From Candidatus Nitrotoga sp. CP45 (GTDB taxonomy: Bacteria; Pseudomonadota; Gammaproteobacteria; Burkholderiales; Gallionellaceae): a stretch of DNA of 64,000 nucleotides. A program made the translations under genes and the position numbers. Positions 1 through 7,380 of the stretch are shown in pieces. The stretch lies in assembly GCA_003402375.1 (NCBI GenBank), contig QFXJ01000048.1, forward strand, positions 1 to 64,000, in the 5' to 3' direction. The notes below the pieces were generated by a model that worked only from the letters and a program-made list of their open reading frames with translations, did no database searches and was not told where the DNA came from. Position 1 is the stretch's first letter; the number at the start of each line of letters is the position of its first letter.

Positions 1-1
1 T

Positions 2-136
2 TATGAACGCCTGCTTGCCCGAGGCAAGTCCAAGATGTCCTCCCTCGGTGCCGCAATGCGCAAGCTGGTGCATTTGTGCTTTGGCGTACTCAAAACTCAA
101 CAGCCGTATCAACACGATTATTTGAAAAATGCTTGA
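2..136 (+). CDS. IS110-family transposase, C-terminal fragment (cut by window start)
   Basis: The frame starting at base 2 is open from the window edge to a TGA at 134-136, giving 44 residues. They include RGKSKMSSLGAAMRKLVHLC and a KTQQPYQ tail, the usual C-terminal end of IS110/IS1111-type (DEDD) transposases. The rest of the gene lies outside the window, so it may be intact. It sits just upstream of an integron-type cassette. Some IS1111-group elements are known to insert into attC sites, which would suit this position. Confidence 0.75.
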   Translation, partial: YERLLARGKSKMSSLGAAMRKLVHLCFGVLKTQQPYQHDYLKNA

Positions 137-205
137 CGTTAGAGACGGTATCTACTCGTCAACTGGATTCACGATAAGACCGGCATACCTGAGCCCGTTA
201 CCTAC

Positions 206-658
206 ATGGTGCTCGGCCTCCTCGTCATAGTGTGCGTCTGGCGCTACTTCGCCGGACAGAACCAGAAGTTCCGCGCTATTCAGATTGCCAACATCGACTC
301 GATGAGTGGCGTCGAGTTCGAGCACTATCTTCAGAAGCTACTGACCAGCCAAGGTTACAGCGTGAACATGACCCAAACCAGCGGCGATCTCGGCGTTGAC
401 CTCATTGCAGCAAGCGGCTCTGACCGTATCGCAATCCAAGTCAAGCGTTACAACAGTAAGATTTCTCGACGCGCCATCAGCGATGCGGTAGCCGGTATGC
501 AGCACTACCGATGCAACCGCGCGATGGTAATTACCAACAGCCATTTTACTCCTGGCGCTGTCATGCTCGCTCGCTCCACCAACTGTATCCTCGTCGATCG
601 CAACATGCTCGCGCAGTGGATTGTCCAGCTTCAAAATGTCCGAACCCGTAACGCCTAA
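206..658 (+). CDS. Mrr-like restriction endonuclease domain protein (probable integron cassette gene)
   Basis: The 150-residue product has an N-terminal hydrophobic segment (residues 1-14, LGLLVIVCVW) and then a restriction-endonuclease-like fold of the Mrr_cat type. Visible motifs are GVEFEHYLQKLL, GDLGVDLIA (catalytic Asp) and IAIQVKRY (the QxK half of the PD-(D/E)xK site), followed by a MQHYRCNRAMVITN strand. The family cleaves DNA, often modified DNA; the membrane anchor suggests inner-membrane tethering, but the substrate is unknown. An in-frame stop at 140 and no other ATG make 206 the only credible start. The TAA stop lies inside the R'' box of an attC site, which is how integron cassette genes usually end. 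Confidence 0.75.
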   Translation: MVLGLLVIVCVWRYFAGQNQKFRAIQIANIDSMSGVEFEHYLQKLLTSQGYSVNMTQTSGDLGVDLIAASGSDRIAIQVKRYNSKISRRAISDAVAGMQHYRCNRAMVITNSHFTPGAVMLARSTNCILVDRNMLAQWIVQLQNVRTRNA

Positions 659-716
659 CGAATAAGGTTAGATCGTGCGAGCGAAGCGAAGCCACGATCT
701 GAACCGTTTGTTGGAC
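653..716 (+). other. attC: attC recombination site of an integron gene cassette
   Basis: R'' box GCCTAAC (653-659, fits RYYYAAC), L'' GTTAGATCGTG (667-677), a central GCGAGCGAAGCGAAGC stretch, L' CACGATCTGAAC (693-704) and R' box GTTGGAC (710-716, fits GTTRRRY). L'' and L' are inverted repeats apart from one extra C in L', the extrahelical base expected in attC. The site directly follows the Mrr-like gene and overlaps its stop codon. No integrase gene is in the window; by orientation the rest of any array would lie to the left. Confidence 0.75.
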
Positions 717-746
717 AAGCCCAGCCCATGAGTGCGGGTCGGGCTT
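717..746. terminator. Terminator-like hairpin after the cassette
   Basis: AAGCCC at 717-722 pairs with GGGCTT at 741-746. A further four pairs follow after an A-C mismatch, and the loop is about eight bases. It lies between the attC site and the 3' end of the convergent methylase gene, so it could stop transcription from either side. The T-run is short, so function is inferred only. Confidence 0.4.
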
Positions 747-822
747 CATAGAAAATATATCTTTTGGAAGTACCCTGAATTGAAGTCCTGCAGGAAGTAT
801 GAACGGAATTACATATTTTTAT

Positions 823-1965
823 TCACGTACGGTTGCTCCCCGCCACCATCTTGTATTCAAACAAACGGCATTCAATTGCGCCATTCAATAGCAGAGTGCG
901 GCGTGAAACGGACAGGCGGATGAACTTCGGCATGCGTAAATCGGAAGTGAACAGATAGGCATTCCAGCCGCCGAATTTTTTCTTCAGCACGTCGCCCAGC
1001 TTTGGATATAACGCTTGTAGCTCCTCCAAGTCGCCCATGCGCTCGCCATAAGGCAGATTCGCTACCAGCACGCCATGGTCGGCGGGTGCGGAAATCTCCA
1101 GCACGTTCGCTTGATTGAGCGTCACTGCTCCCAGCAAGCCTGCATTTTCCAGATTAAGGCGGACGGCTTTAAGTTCGTCGCCATATAAATCACTGCCGAA
1201 AATCGGCAATGCGCTAACCGGCTTTTGTGCCGCTTGCGCTTGGCTGCGCATCTCGCTCCACGCGGCGGCGTCGAAATTTTTCAATTTCTCGAAGGCAAAA
1301 CTGCGACTGATGCCGGGGGCGATGTTGAGCGACATCAGTGCCGCTTCAATCAGGAAGGTGCCACTGCCGCACATTGGGTCAAGCAGCGGCACGCCCGGCT
1401 GCCAACCCGCCAGCAGTAAAATGCCCGCAGCCAGATTTTCGCGCAGGGGTGCAACGTTGGTGTACTGGCGCACACCGCGTTTGAACAGCGCATCACCGGA
1501 CGTGTCGACATACAGCGTCATGCGGCTGGACTCTAGGAAGGCATGGATGCGGATATCCGGCGTATGGGTATCCACGCTGGGACGGTCGCCGGTGAGCGCG
1601 CGGAATTTATCGCACACGGCATCCTTGATTTTCAGTGTGGCGAAATCCAGACTTTTCAAGGGGCATTTAATTGCCGTCATGTTGACGCGGATGGTGTGTG
1701 AGGTGTCGAACCAATCGTTCCACGGCAGCGCATAGGCGGTATCGAAAATGTCTTGTTCGTTGCGGTAGTGTGCTATCGCCACGCGCCACAGCACGCGACT
1801 GGCAATGCGGCTGTGCAGATTGACACGGTAGCTCAATAAAAAGGGGCCGGTGAAATGCACGCCGCCATCGGTGGTGCGCACCTCTTGCCCACCGAGCGCA
1901 TTCAGTTCATTGGCTAGCATTGTTTCCAAGCCGCGCGGACAGGGTGAAAAAAAGGTTTCAAGCAT
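823..1965 (-). CDS. rlmL: RlmL-type 23S rRNA guanine-N2 methyltransferase (THUMP + methylase)
   Basis: A 380-residue class I SAM-dependent RNA methyltransferase. The N-terminus (SPCPRGLETMLANEL) and the stretch to about residue 160 form the ferredoxin-like plus THUMP RNA-binding region. The methylase domain (about 175-375) carries the SAM motif LDPMCGSGTF (195-204) and the catalytic NLPYGER (303-309, an NPPY variant). In E. coli RlmKL methylates G2445 with this half and G2069 with a fused RlmK half. This protein has only the RlmL half, as is common in betaproteobacteria. It ends 4 bases before the 3' end of hemJ and is probably cotranscribed with it. Confidence 0.85.
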   Translation of the reverse strand: MLETFFSPCPRGLETMLANELNALGGQEVRTTDGGVHFTGPFLLSYRVNLHSRIASRVLWRVAIAHYRNEQDIFDTAYALPWNDWFDTSHTIRVNMTAIKCPLKSLDFATLKIKDAVCDKFRALTGDRPSVDTHTPDIRIHAFLESSRMTLYVDTSGDALFKRGVRQYTNVAPLRENLAAGILLLAGWQPGVPLLDPMCGSGTFLIEAALMSLNIAPGISRSFAFEKLKNFDAAAWSEMRSQAQAAQKPVSALPIFGSDLYGDELKAVRLNLENAGLLGAVTLNQANVLEISAPADHGVLVANLPYGERMGDLEELQALYPKLGDVLKKKFGGWNAYLFTSDLRMPKFIRLSVSRRTLLLNGAIECRLFEYKMVAGSNRT

Positions 1966-1969
1966 ATAG

Positions 1970-2383
1970 TTATACAGGTTTGACGATTACAAGAATGATG
2001 ATGGCAATCATAAGCAGTACGGGAAATTCATTGAACCAGCGGTAGAAAACGTGGCTGCGCGTATTGCGATCGGTTTTGAAGTCGTGCAGCAGCTTGCCGC
2101 AATAAACGTGGTAAGCAATCAGTAATAACACCAGCGTGAATTTGATGTGCATCCACCCGCCGGTTACACCATAACCAATCCACATCCATAATCCAAAAAT
2201 GGCAGTCAGCACGCCGCCCGGCGTCATAATGCCGTAGAACAATTTACGCTCCATGATTTTGAACCGATCGATGCTGGTTTTATCCGTGCTCATGGCGTGA
2301 TACACGAACAGGCGTGGCAGATAGAACAAACCCGCAAACCAAGTAACCATAAAAATCACATGTAACGCTTTAATCCATAACAT
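1970..2383 (-). CDS. hemJ: HemJ-type protoporphyrinogen IX oxidase (UPF0093)
   Basis: A 137-residue inner-membrane protein with four hydrophobic segments. It begins LWIKALHVIFMVTWFAGLFYLP, with the conserved His of TM1, and has the arginine and lysine motifs PRLFVYHA and KLLHDFK. HemJ oxidises protoporphyrinogen IX to protoporphyrin IX, the penultimate step of heme synthesis, in bacteria lacking HemG or HemY. Length and motif order fit the family. Heme supply is relevant to the chlorite dismutase elsewhere in the window, though the genes are not linked. Confidence 0.85.
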   Translation of the reverse strand: MLWIKALHVIFMVTWFAGLFYLPRLFVYHAMSTDKTSIDRFKIMERKLFYGIMTPGGVLTAIFGLWMWIGYGVTGGWMHIKFTLVLLLIAYHVYCGKLLHDFKTDRNTRSHVFYRWFNEFPVLLMIAIIILVIVKPV

Positions 2384-2479
2384 AATTTATTTATTTTTAA
2401 GGGGGCAGGTATAAATTCAAAACCCTAAGCGGGACAAAGAACGCAAAAAAGCGATAAAATTTACTGAGCAACGCCCTGG

Positions 2480-3094
2480 TTATAGCGCTTGCCCCATGAA
2501 ATTGCGACGTACAATTTCTTTCAGCTGATCCAGGCGACCGTGAAAAAAATGCACCGCTCCCGGTAATATAACGATAGGCAGGCGTTGTGGACGCGCCCAC
2601 TGCATCACGTCCGCCAACGGGACAACTTCATCCAGTTCACCATGTACCAGCAGCGTGTTGTGCGGCACGGGCGGCATCGGATAACGCGTCACTGCCGGCG
2701 CGATCAGCACCAGTTGACGCGGAGGCAGTTGTTGTGCCGCGCGCGCCTGCACATAACCCCCGAAGGAAAAACCCGATAGGATCAGCGGCAGGTCGCCATA
2801 TTCTTTCAATGCATAGCGCGTTACGGTGAGTGCATCTTCCACCTCACCATTACCCTCATCAAACTCGCCGCTGCTGGCGCCGACGCCCCGAAAATTGAAG
2901 CGCAACGCGGCAAATCCTAGTTCGGCAAAAGTCTTGGCCAGTGTGGTTACTATCTTGTTTTCCATCGTCCCGCCCATAGTGGGCAGTGGATGCGCTATCA
3001 CCGCAATAGCACGCGGTGCAACGTTCGGTATATGCGCCACAACTTCCAGCGTGCCCGCCGGGCCGGGTATAGAAACCTTTTCTATTGTGGGCAT
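2480..3094 (-). CDS. Alpha/beta hydrolase
   Basis: A 204-residue cytoplasmic alpha/beta-hydrolase with a nucleophile elbow GFSFGGY (Ser), an AHPLPTMGGT oxyanion-hole strand near residue 35, a RFNFRGVGASSG loop, an acid-bearing strand LLVHGELDEVVP and a late catalytic His in GAVHFFHG. This matches the short COG2945-like group found in many proteobacteria; the natural ester substrate is unknown. Its ATG overlaps the stop of the upstream ferredoxin gene by one base (TAATG), which indicates translational coupling. Confidence 0.8.
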   Translation of the reverse strand: MPTIEKVSIPGPAGTLEVVAHIPNVAPRAIAVIAHPLPTMGGTMENKIVTTLAKTFAELGFAALRFNFRGVGASSGEFDEGNGEVEDALTVTRYALKEYGDLPLILSGFSFGGYVQARAAQQLPPRQLVLIAPAVTRYPMPPVPHNTLLVHGELDEVVPLADVMQWARPQRLPIVILPGAVHFFHGRLDQLKEIVRRNFMGQAL

Positions 3095-3405
3095 TAAATT
3101 TTCAGGCGTTCCACCACTCGTCCATGCTGCAAGTGTTCAACGATGATTTCGTCGAGGTCGCTTTCATCCATATAGGTGTACCACACCCCTTCGGGATAGA
3201 CCACCAATACAGGGCCGTCATCACAACGATTCATGCAGCCTGCCGAATTGATGCGGATACGATTTTCTTCATTAGACAATCCAAGCATTTGGACTTTATC
3301 TTTAACATAGTCGCGCATCCATTGCGCATTAATATTGTTGCAGCACTCCGCGCCTTCTTCGCGCTGGTTGGTACAAAAGAAAACATGCTTTTCATAGTAG
3401 CTCAT
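3094..3405 (-). CDS. Thioredoxin-like [2Fe-2S] ferredoxin
   Basis: About 103 residues. Cysteines at FFCTNQREEGAECC and NSAGCMNRCDDGP form the four-cysteine pattern of thioredoxin-fold 2Fe-2S ferredoxins (NuoE-like or Shethna type). The end, ESDLDEIIVEHL, is typical of the small (2Fe-2S) ferredoxin-domain proteins. The start is placed at the second ATG (MSYYEKHVFF) because a GAGGT ribosome site lies about 8 bases upstream; the first ATG, four codons earlier, has none. It is coupled to the downstream hydrolase. The electron partner is unknown. Confidence 0.82.
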   Translation of the reverse strand: MSYYEKHVFFCTNQREEGAECCNNINAQWMRDYVKDKVQMLGLSNEENRIRINSAGCMNRCDDGPVLVVYPEGVWYTYMDESDLDEIIVEHLQHGRVVERLKI

Positions 3406-3448
3406 ACAAGACCTCACAAGAAAAAATTATAATTATACAACCTCACTG

Positions 3449-4519
3449 CTATGTATTTTTAGCGCGCCAAAGATAGCCGAGCATGAGAAACGGAAACACT
3501 AATGCAATCGTTTGTGACAAACCATTGTAATTGAGCAGGTGGCCGTAATTCCACTGGTATAGGCGCATGGCGGCAGAAGGTTCACCGCTATCCAAGATCC
3601 AGTGCGCCAACACCCAATAACCCAGCGCGGCCAGTGCAGCAGATTGCGACAGCTGCGTGCGGGATAATCGGCTGGCGGCGATCACTAGCAGCACACCCGC
3701 AAAAATGCCTAGCATGGCCTCACCGTTTAGCCACAACAGCAATGCCCATGATTTGAGTAATAGGGCTGCGGCGGTGAACTTGGCAACTGCCACCGCACAC
3801 AATACCAGCAGCAGCGTGCTTGCTGCTTGGCGGCGTATGCGCAGCAAGGTTAGCAGCAACATTCCTAGCATCAGCATATTGAGCAGAACTGCCATGCTTT
3901 CCATCCAATTAAACGGCTCAGGCTGCACCACGACGAAGGGTGCCCGCGCCACTTCGCTAATAAATACATTGCCCAGCATGGGCAGCGAAGGATTGACTTG
4001 CGCGAACATCCACAGCGCCACCAACGCCAAGCCGAAATCCACTTCTCTTCCGCCATGGAATATACGTACACGCCAATGCGTCAGGTGTAGGGCAAACCAT
4101 TCACGTGGCGCAATGCTAACTGCCGAAAGTGCGCCTACTAAAGCGCCGCTACTGTTAGCAAGCAAATCGAGATTGGAACTAATGCGTACAGGCAAATACA
4201 TTTGCGCGTATTCCATCATGGCGGAAAGTAGTACTCCGCTCAATGTAGCAAGCAATACAGTCCAACTTACGTTGAAGTGCACGCGTAGTGCCAACCCAAG
4301 CAACAGCCCAAACGGTAAATAACCTAACAGATTAGCGGCGGCATCAAACCAAGTGTATTGCAACCATAACGGCCAAGCCAATACAGTGGAAAATTCCAAC
4401 CCCTGCTCTTGCCAGCCTGAAAATGGCGATAAGCTGGCATACACGATGAACAGTGCGTAACCTGTAGCAAGGTAAGTACGCAGACGCGCGCGGGAAGAAG
4501 TAACGATGGTTTTTTTCAT
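3449..4519 (-). CDS. VanZ family membrane protein
   Basis: A polytopic membrane protein of about 356 residues. The N-terminal half holds the VanZ-like region (YALFIVYASLSPFSGW, then DAAANLLGYLPFGLLLG and SNLDLLANSSGALVG); the C-terminal half adds several more hydrophobic helices. VanZ confers low-level teicoplanin resistance in enterococci, but the role of proteobacterial members is unknown. The ATG at 4519 (MKKTIVTSS) is preferred; the frame upstream of it offers only a TTG. Confidence 0.8.
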   Translation of the reverse strand: MKKTIVTSSRARLRTYLATGYALFIVYASLSPFSGWQEQGLEFSTVLAWPLWLQYTWFDAAANLLGYLPFGLLLGLALRVHFNVSWTVLLATLSGVLLSAMMEYAQMYLPVRISSNLDLLANSSGALVGALSAVSIAPREWFALHLTHWRVRIFHGGREVDFGLALVALWMFAQVNPSLPMLGNVFISEVARAPFVVVQPEPFNWMESMAVLLNMLMLGMLLLTLLRIRRQAASTLLLVLCAVAVAKFTAAALLLKSWALLLWLNGEAMLGIFAGVLLVIAASRLSRTQLSQSAALAALGYWVLAHWILDSGEPSAAMRLYQWNYGHLLNYNGLSQTIALVFPFLMLGYLWRAKNT

Positions 4520-4632
4520 AATCGGATTAAGTTTACCCAATTATTTTATTTGCTTATTTACGCCGCGCAACATTTTACCGTGGGGTGGTCGCGTAATAGA
4601 GTGAATTGTGGCGGCAATCTGATCGAAATTTG

Positions 4633-5241
4633 TTAATTTTTAGGGGTATCCTTATGCAATTCGATCAAGCGGAACCAACCGTTCGCAAGTGCAGGTTCAT
4701 CAGCTAATACTCGTAGTCCCGGCACAGCTTCCAGCACATCCTCAAACACCACGTCCAGCCGTGTAGCCAGCTGTCCCATCAGGGGGGTTAGGCCACGCCG
4801 CACCCAAGCTTGTTCTCCACGGCGCAGGAACTTATCAAAGAGCAAAATATGGCCGCCCGGCCTGAGCACGCGCGCCGTTTCTGCCAGGCAATATTGCGGT
4901 CGCGGTACTACCGCCATGATTAGATGTAGTACTACATAATCGAAACTATCTGAAGCGAATGGCAAGGTCATGCTGTCCCCCCGCACCCACTGCATGCGTA
5001 ATCCGGCAGTCTTGTTCTTTGCCCGCGCCAGCATTGCATTGGTCAGTTCTAGTGCGGTGTACTCATGGCGGGGCGGTAAAAAAGGGAAGTCCAATCCGGT
5101 GCCTGCACCACTAAGCAGCACGCGCGCTACGCCCTGTTGCGGCAACTTTGCTAGACTTTGCTGGCGCGCGCTACGAGTGGCGCGATCAAGCAAAACATCA
5201 TAAAACGGGGCGATGAAACGGTAGCTGGTCTTTAGCGACAT
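4633..5241 (-). CDS. Class I SAM-dependent methyltransferase (UbiE-like fold)
   Basis: About 202 residues. It begins SLKTSYRFIAPFYDVLLD, has the SAM-binding glycine motif LLSGAGTGLDFPFL, the acidic strand end TALEL, motif II DSFDYVVLHLIMAVV and the ARVLRPGGHILLFDKF strand typical of Methyltransf_11 proteins. The substrate cannot be told from sequence. The ATG at 5241 is chosen because the longer frame begins with a GTG inside apaG. The gene starts four bases after the apaG stop. Its last codons (reverse of 4633-4651) resemble the terminal repeat of the MITE at 32446, probably by chance or from an old insertion. Confidence 0.78.
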   Translation of the reverse strand: MSLKTSYRFIAPFYDVLLDRATRSARQQSLAKLPQQGVARVLLSGAGTGLDFPFLPPRHEYTALELTNAMLARAKNKTAGLRMQWVRGDSMTLPFASDSFDYVVLHLIMAVVPRPQYCLAETARVLRPGGHILLFDKFLRRGEQAWVRRGLTPLMGQLATRLDVVFEDVLEAVPGLRVLADEPALANGWFRLIELHKDTPKN

Positions 5242-5245
5242 TGCG

Positions 5246-5629
5246 TTAATGCAACACGCGCGGGACACTCAATACAAACTGGGGAATAGGAGCGTCAAAT
5301 TTAGTACCGTCTTCCTCTACCATCTGGTAGCTGCCAGACATAGTACCCACCTGTGTGGCGAGCACCGTACCACTGGTATATTCGAAACTTTGGCGTGGTT
5401 TGAGAACCGGCTGCTCCCCCACAACCCCCTGACCGCGCACTTCCTGCACATATTGGTTGGCATCGGTAATAACCCAATGACGGCTGACCAGCTTGACAGT
5501 GGTATCGCCTTCATTAGTGATGGTGATGGTATAAGCGAAAACGAAGCGATTGTCAGCCTCATCAGATTGCTCGGCTAAATAATTTACTTCGGTCGTGATT
5601 TTTATTTTTAATTTATTGTCTTTTTCCAT
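5246..5629 (-). CDS. apaG: ApaG (Co2+/Mg2+ efflux-associated protein)
   Basis: 127 residues beginning MEKDNKLKIKITTEVNYL. It has the ApaG/DUF525 signatures RFVFAYTITITNEGD, RHWVITDANQ, VRGQGVVGEQPVLKPRQSF and a GTMSGSYQMV strand. This is a fibronectin-III-like beta sandwich; mutants in enterobacteria affect Co2+ and Mg2+ handling, but the mechanism is not settled. The start is placed at 5629 because family members are about 125 residues long; an upstream extension in frame has no similarity to the family. Confidence 0.9.
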   Translation of the reverse strand: MEKDNKLKIKITTEVNYLAEQSDEADNRFVFAYTITITNEGDTTVKLVSRHWVITDANQYVQEVRGQGVVGEQPVLKPRQSFEYTSGTVLATQVGTMSGSYQMVEEDGTKFDAPIPQFVLSVPRVLH

Positions 5630-5836
5630 CGCGGTATTACACATCATTTTGTTCGGTATGACAAGGCTGACGGAGACTTGCACTTTAAAAGCGAAGTGAG
5701 TCGCTATAAATCCCGTCACTAGATAATTAAGTTTTTGGTAACTGGGTACGCTACGGTTATACGGAAAAAATAGATGCAAGAACCATTCTGTATGAAAAAG
5801 GCGTAGCGTGTTTCATCTTGTCCAGGATGGGCGAGC

Positions 5837-7243
5837 CTATATGTCCGGGCGGTCGATGGTGACCACCACACTATTGCGGGATTTGTCGGGCTGACCGGCC
5901 GTCTCGAAGCGCCGCCAGCTTACGCCTATCTGGTCGTTCGCCAAAGAAATCACCTGATCGCGCAACTCAGATGTCCATTTATCCACCAGGCGCATATTCT
6001 CGTCTGCTGTCTTTCCGACGCTGGTAAAGCCTTCTATAAACGCCGAGGCGGTCGGGTTTTTCTTCAGGTCTTTCACAATAGCGGCTACGTCTGCGGCAGC
6101 CGTTTTCGGCAGGGTATTGGAATTGGCCATAAATCCATTGATGGTGTAGCTTGCCACCCGGACGCGTGGCACACGGCGGGCGTTCGACACAATGCCCTTA
6201 TCGCTGGATTTATCCAAAACAAGGAAATGAGTCCCACGATCTTCGATCTCCCTGAAGAAGGACGGCTTTCCTTTACCGGGGTTGATGGACACCGCAAAAC
6301 TATTGCGGCGGGCGCCGGGATGCCCTAGTTCACCCTCGATAGCGTTCTCCACATCCAGTGCTCTGCCGTGCGCTTCACCAAAGGCAAACTGCCACGCATT
6401 CTCCTTTATTTGCGGATCATGTCCAGCATAATTTTCGACAATCTCGTGTGCCATTTTCGCTACGCCGGCACCGGGTACATCCCGTTCCAACGCCACCATC
6501 TGGTCGATACGAATTTCTTGTATCGGATTATCATCGAGTGCTTGTGAACTGCCAGGAAACGCTCCAAAGCTTACACCAGGCTGGTCATGGCCAAGATGGA
6601 TCTCAGCATCCTGTTTGGGGTCGCTCATAATAGTGGCCAGCTGGCCAGCCAGTACGAACGACTGCGGCTTGAGCTTCGAAGCCGTGATCGTAACCTCGTG
6701 GGTCTGCGGGTCATGCTGCAGGGTAAAGCCGCTGGCCGGTTCGAGTAGGTACAGGGCGGCCTGGATATCCTTCTTGCTACCTGTGACCAACAGCCGACGC
6801 TGGATCATGGGTGGGACGCTACTCTTATCCTGCTGCACGACGTGCGCCAGTTCGTGTGCCAGCAACTGCCTGCCTGCGCCGGTATGCGGTGCATACTGTC
6901 CCGCGCCAAGTACCATGTCGTTTCCGAGCGTATAGGCCTGGGCTCCCAGGGCCTGCGCGGAACGGGCTGCGCGCGCATCTGTATGCACGCGTACGCGGCT
7001 GAAATCATGTCCGAAACGCGGTTCAAAATAAGAGCGTAGCCCATCGGAAAGCGCTGCGCCGCTAGCAGGGGCAGTCCCGGCTGCCGGTTGCGTCAGGGGG
7101 TCAGACAGGCGTGTGACCCGCTCGGCCAAGCGCTCGGCCTCTTGCTCGTGCAGGTCGCTGGGAGAGCTGACGGCCAGTTTTGCCACCGGGACAAGTCTCG
7201 AGGTTACTGGCTGTTGATTTCCTTTTGGCGCAAAGATATGCAT
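5837..7243 (-). CDS. DUF4157 protein with C-terminal OmpA-like region
   Basis: About 468 residues. After a short basic leader, a DUF4157 (eCIS core) domain lies at about residues 65-140, with FEPRFGHDFSRVRVHTD and the HExxH-like HELAHVVQQ (His130-Glu131). A central region (about 145-340) contains a second candidate metal motif, MAHEIVENYAGH. The last 105 residues resemble an OmpA-like peptidoglycan-binding domain (INGFMANSNTLPK, FIEGFTSVGK, a closing VVVTIDRP). DUF4157 proteins often accompany contractile injection systems or polymorphic toxins, but no such structural genes are here. The start MHIFAPKG at 7243 has AGGA about 8 bases upstream. Function is unknown. Confidence 0.7.
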   Translation of the reverse strand: MHIFAPKGNQQPVTSRLVPVAKLAVSSPSDLHEQEAERLAERVTRLSDPLTQPAAGTAPASGAALSDGLRSYFEPRFGHDFSRVRVHTDARAARSAQALGAQAYTLGNDMVLGAGQYAPHTGAGRQLLAHELAHVVQQDKSSVPPMIQRRLLVTGSKKDIQAALYLLEPASGFTLQHDPQTHEVTITASKLKPQSFVLAGQLATIMSDPKQDAEIHLGHDQPGVSFGAFPGSSQALDDNPIQEIRIDQMVALERDVPGAGVAKMAHEIVENYAGHDPQIKENAWQFAFGEAHGRALDVENAIEGELGHPGARRNSFAVSINPGKGKPSFFREIEDRGTHFLVLDKSSDKGIVSNARRVPRVRVASYTINGFMANSNTLPKTAAADVAAIVKDLKKNPTASAFIEGFTSVGKTADENMRLVDKWTSELRDQVISLANDQIGVSWRRFETAGQPDKSRNSVVVTIDRPDI

Positions 7244-7380
7244 TCCCATTTTCCTTTTTTGATACAACCAAAAATTCAGGGGCAATCAAGTAGCATTAAA
7301 TTTTGGCAGTATTTGCTGGCCTTCCACATCACATGGCACAGCGCGGCGTCAACGCGAAGGTATTTGTTCACCTCTAATTG

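Noticed and set aside
4633-4651. MITE right end inside the methyltransferase 3' end
   Set aside because: Resembles GGGTACCTCTAAAAATTAA on the minus strand, but there is no partner end or target duplication nearby.
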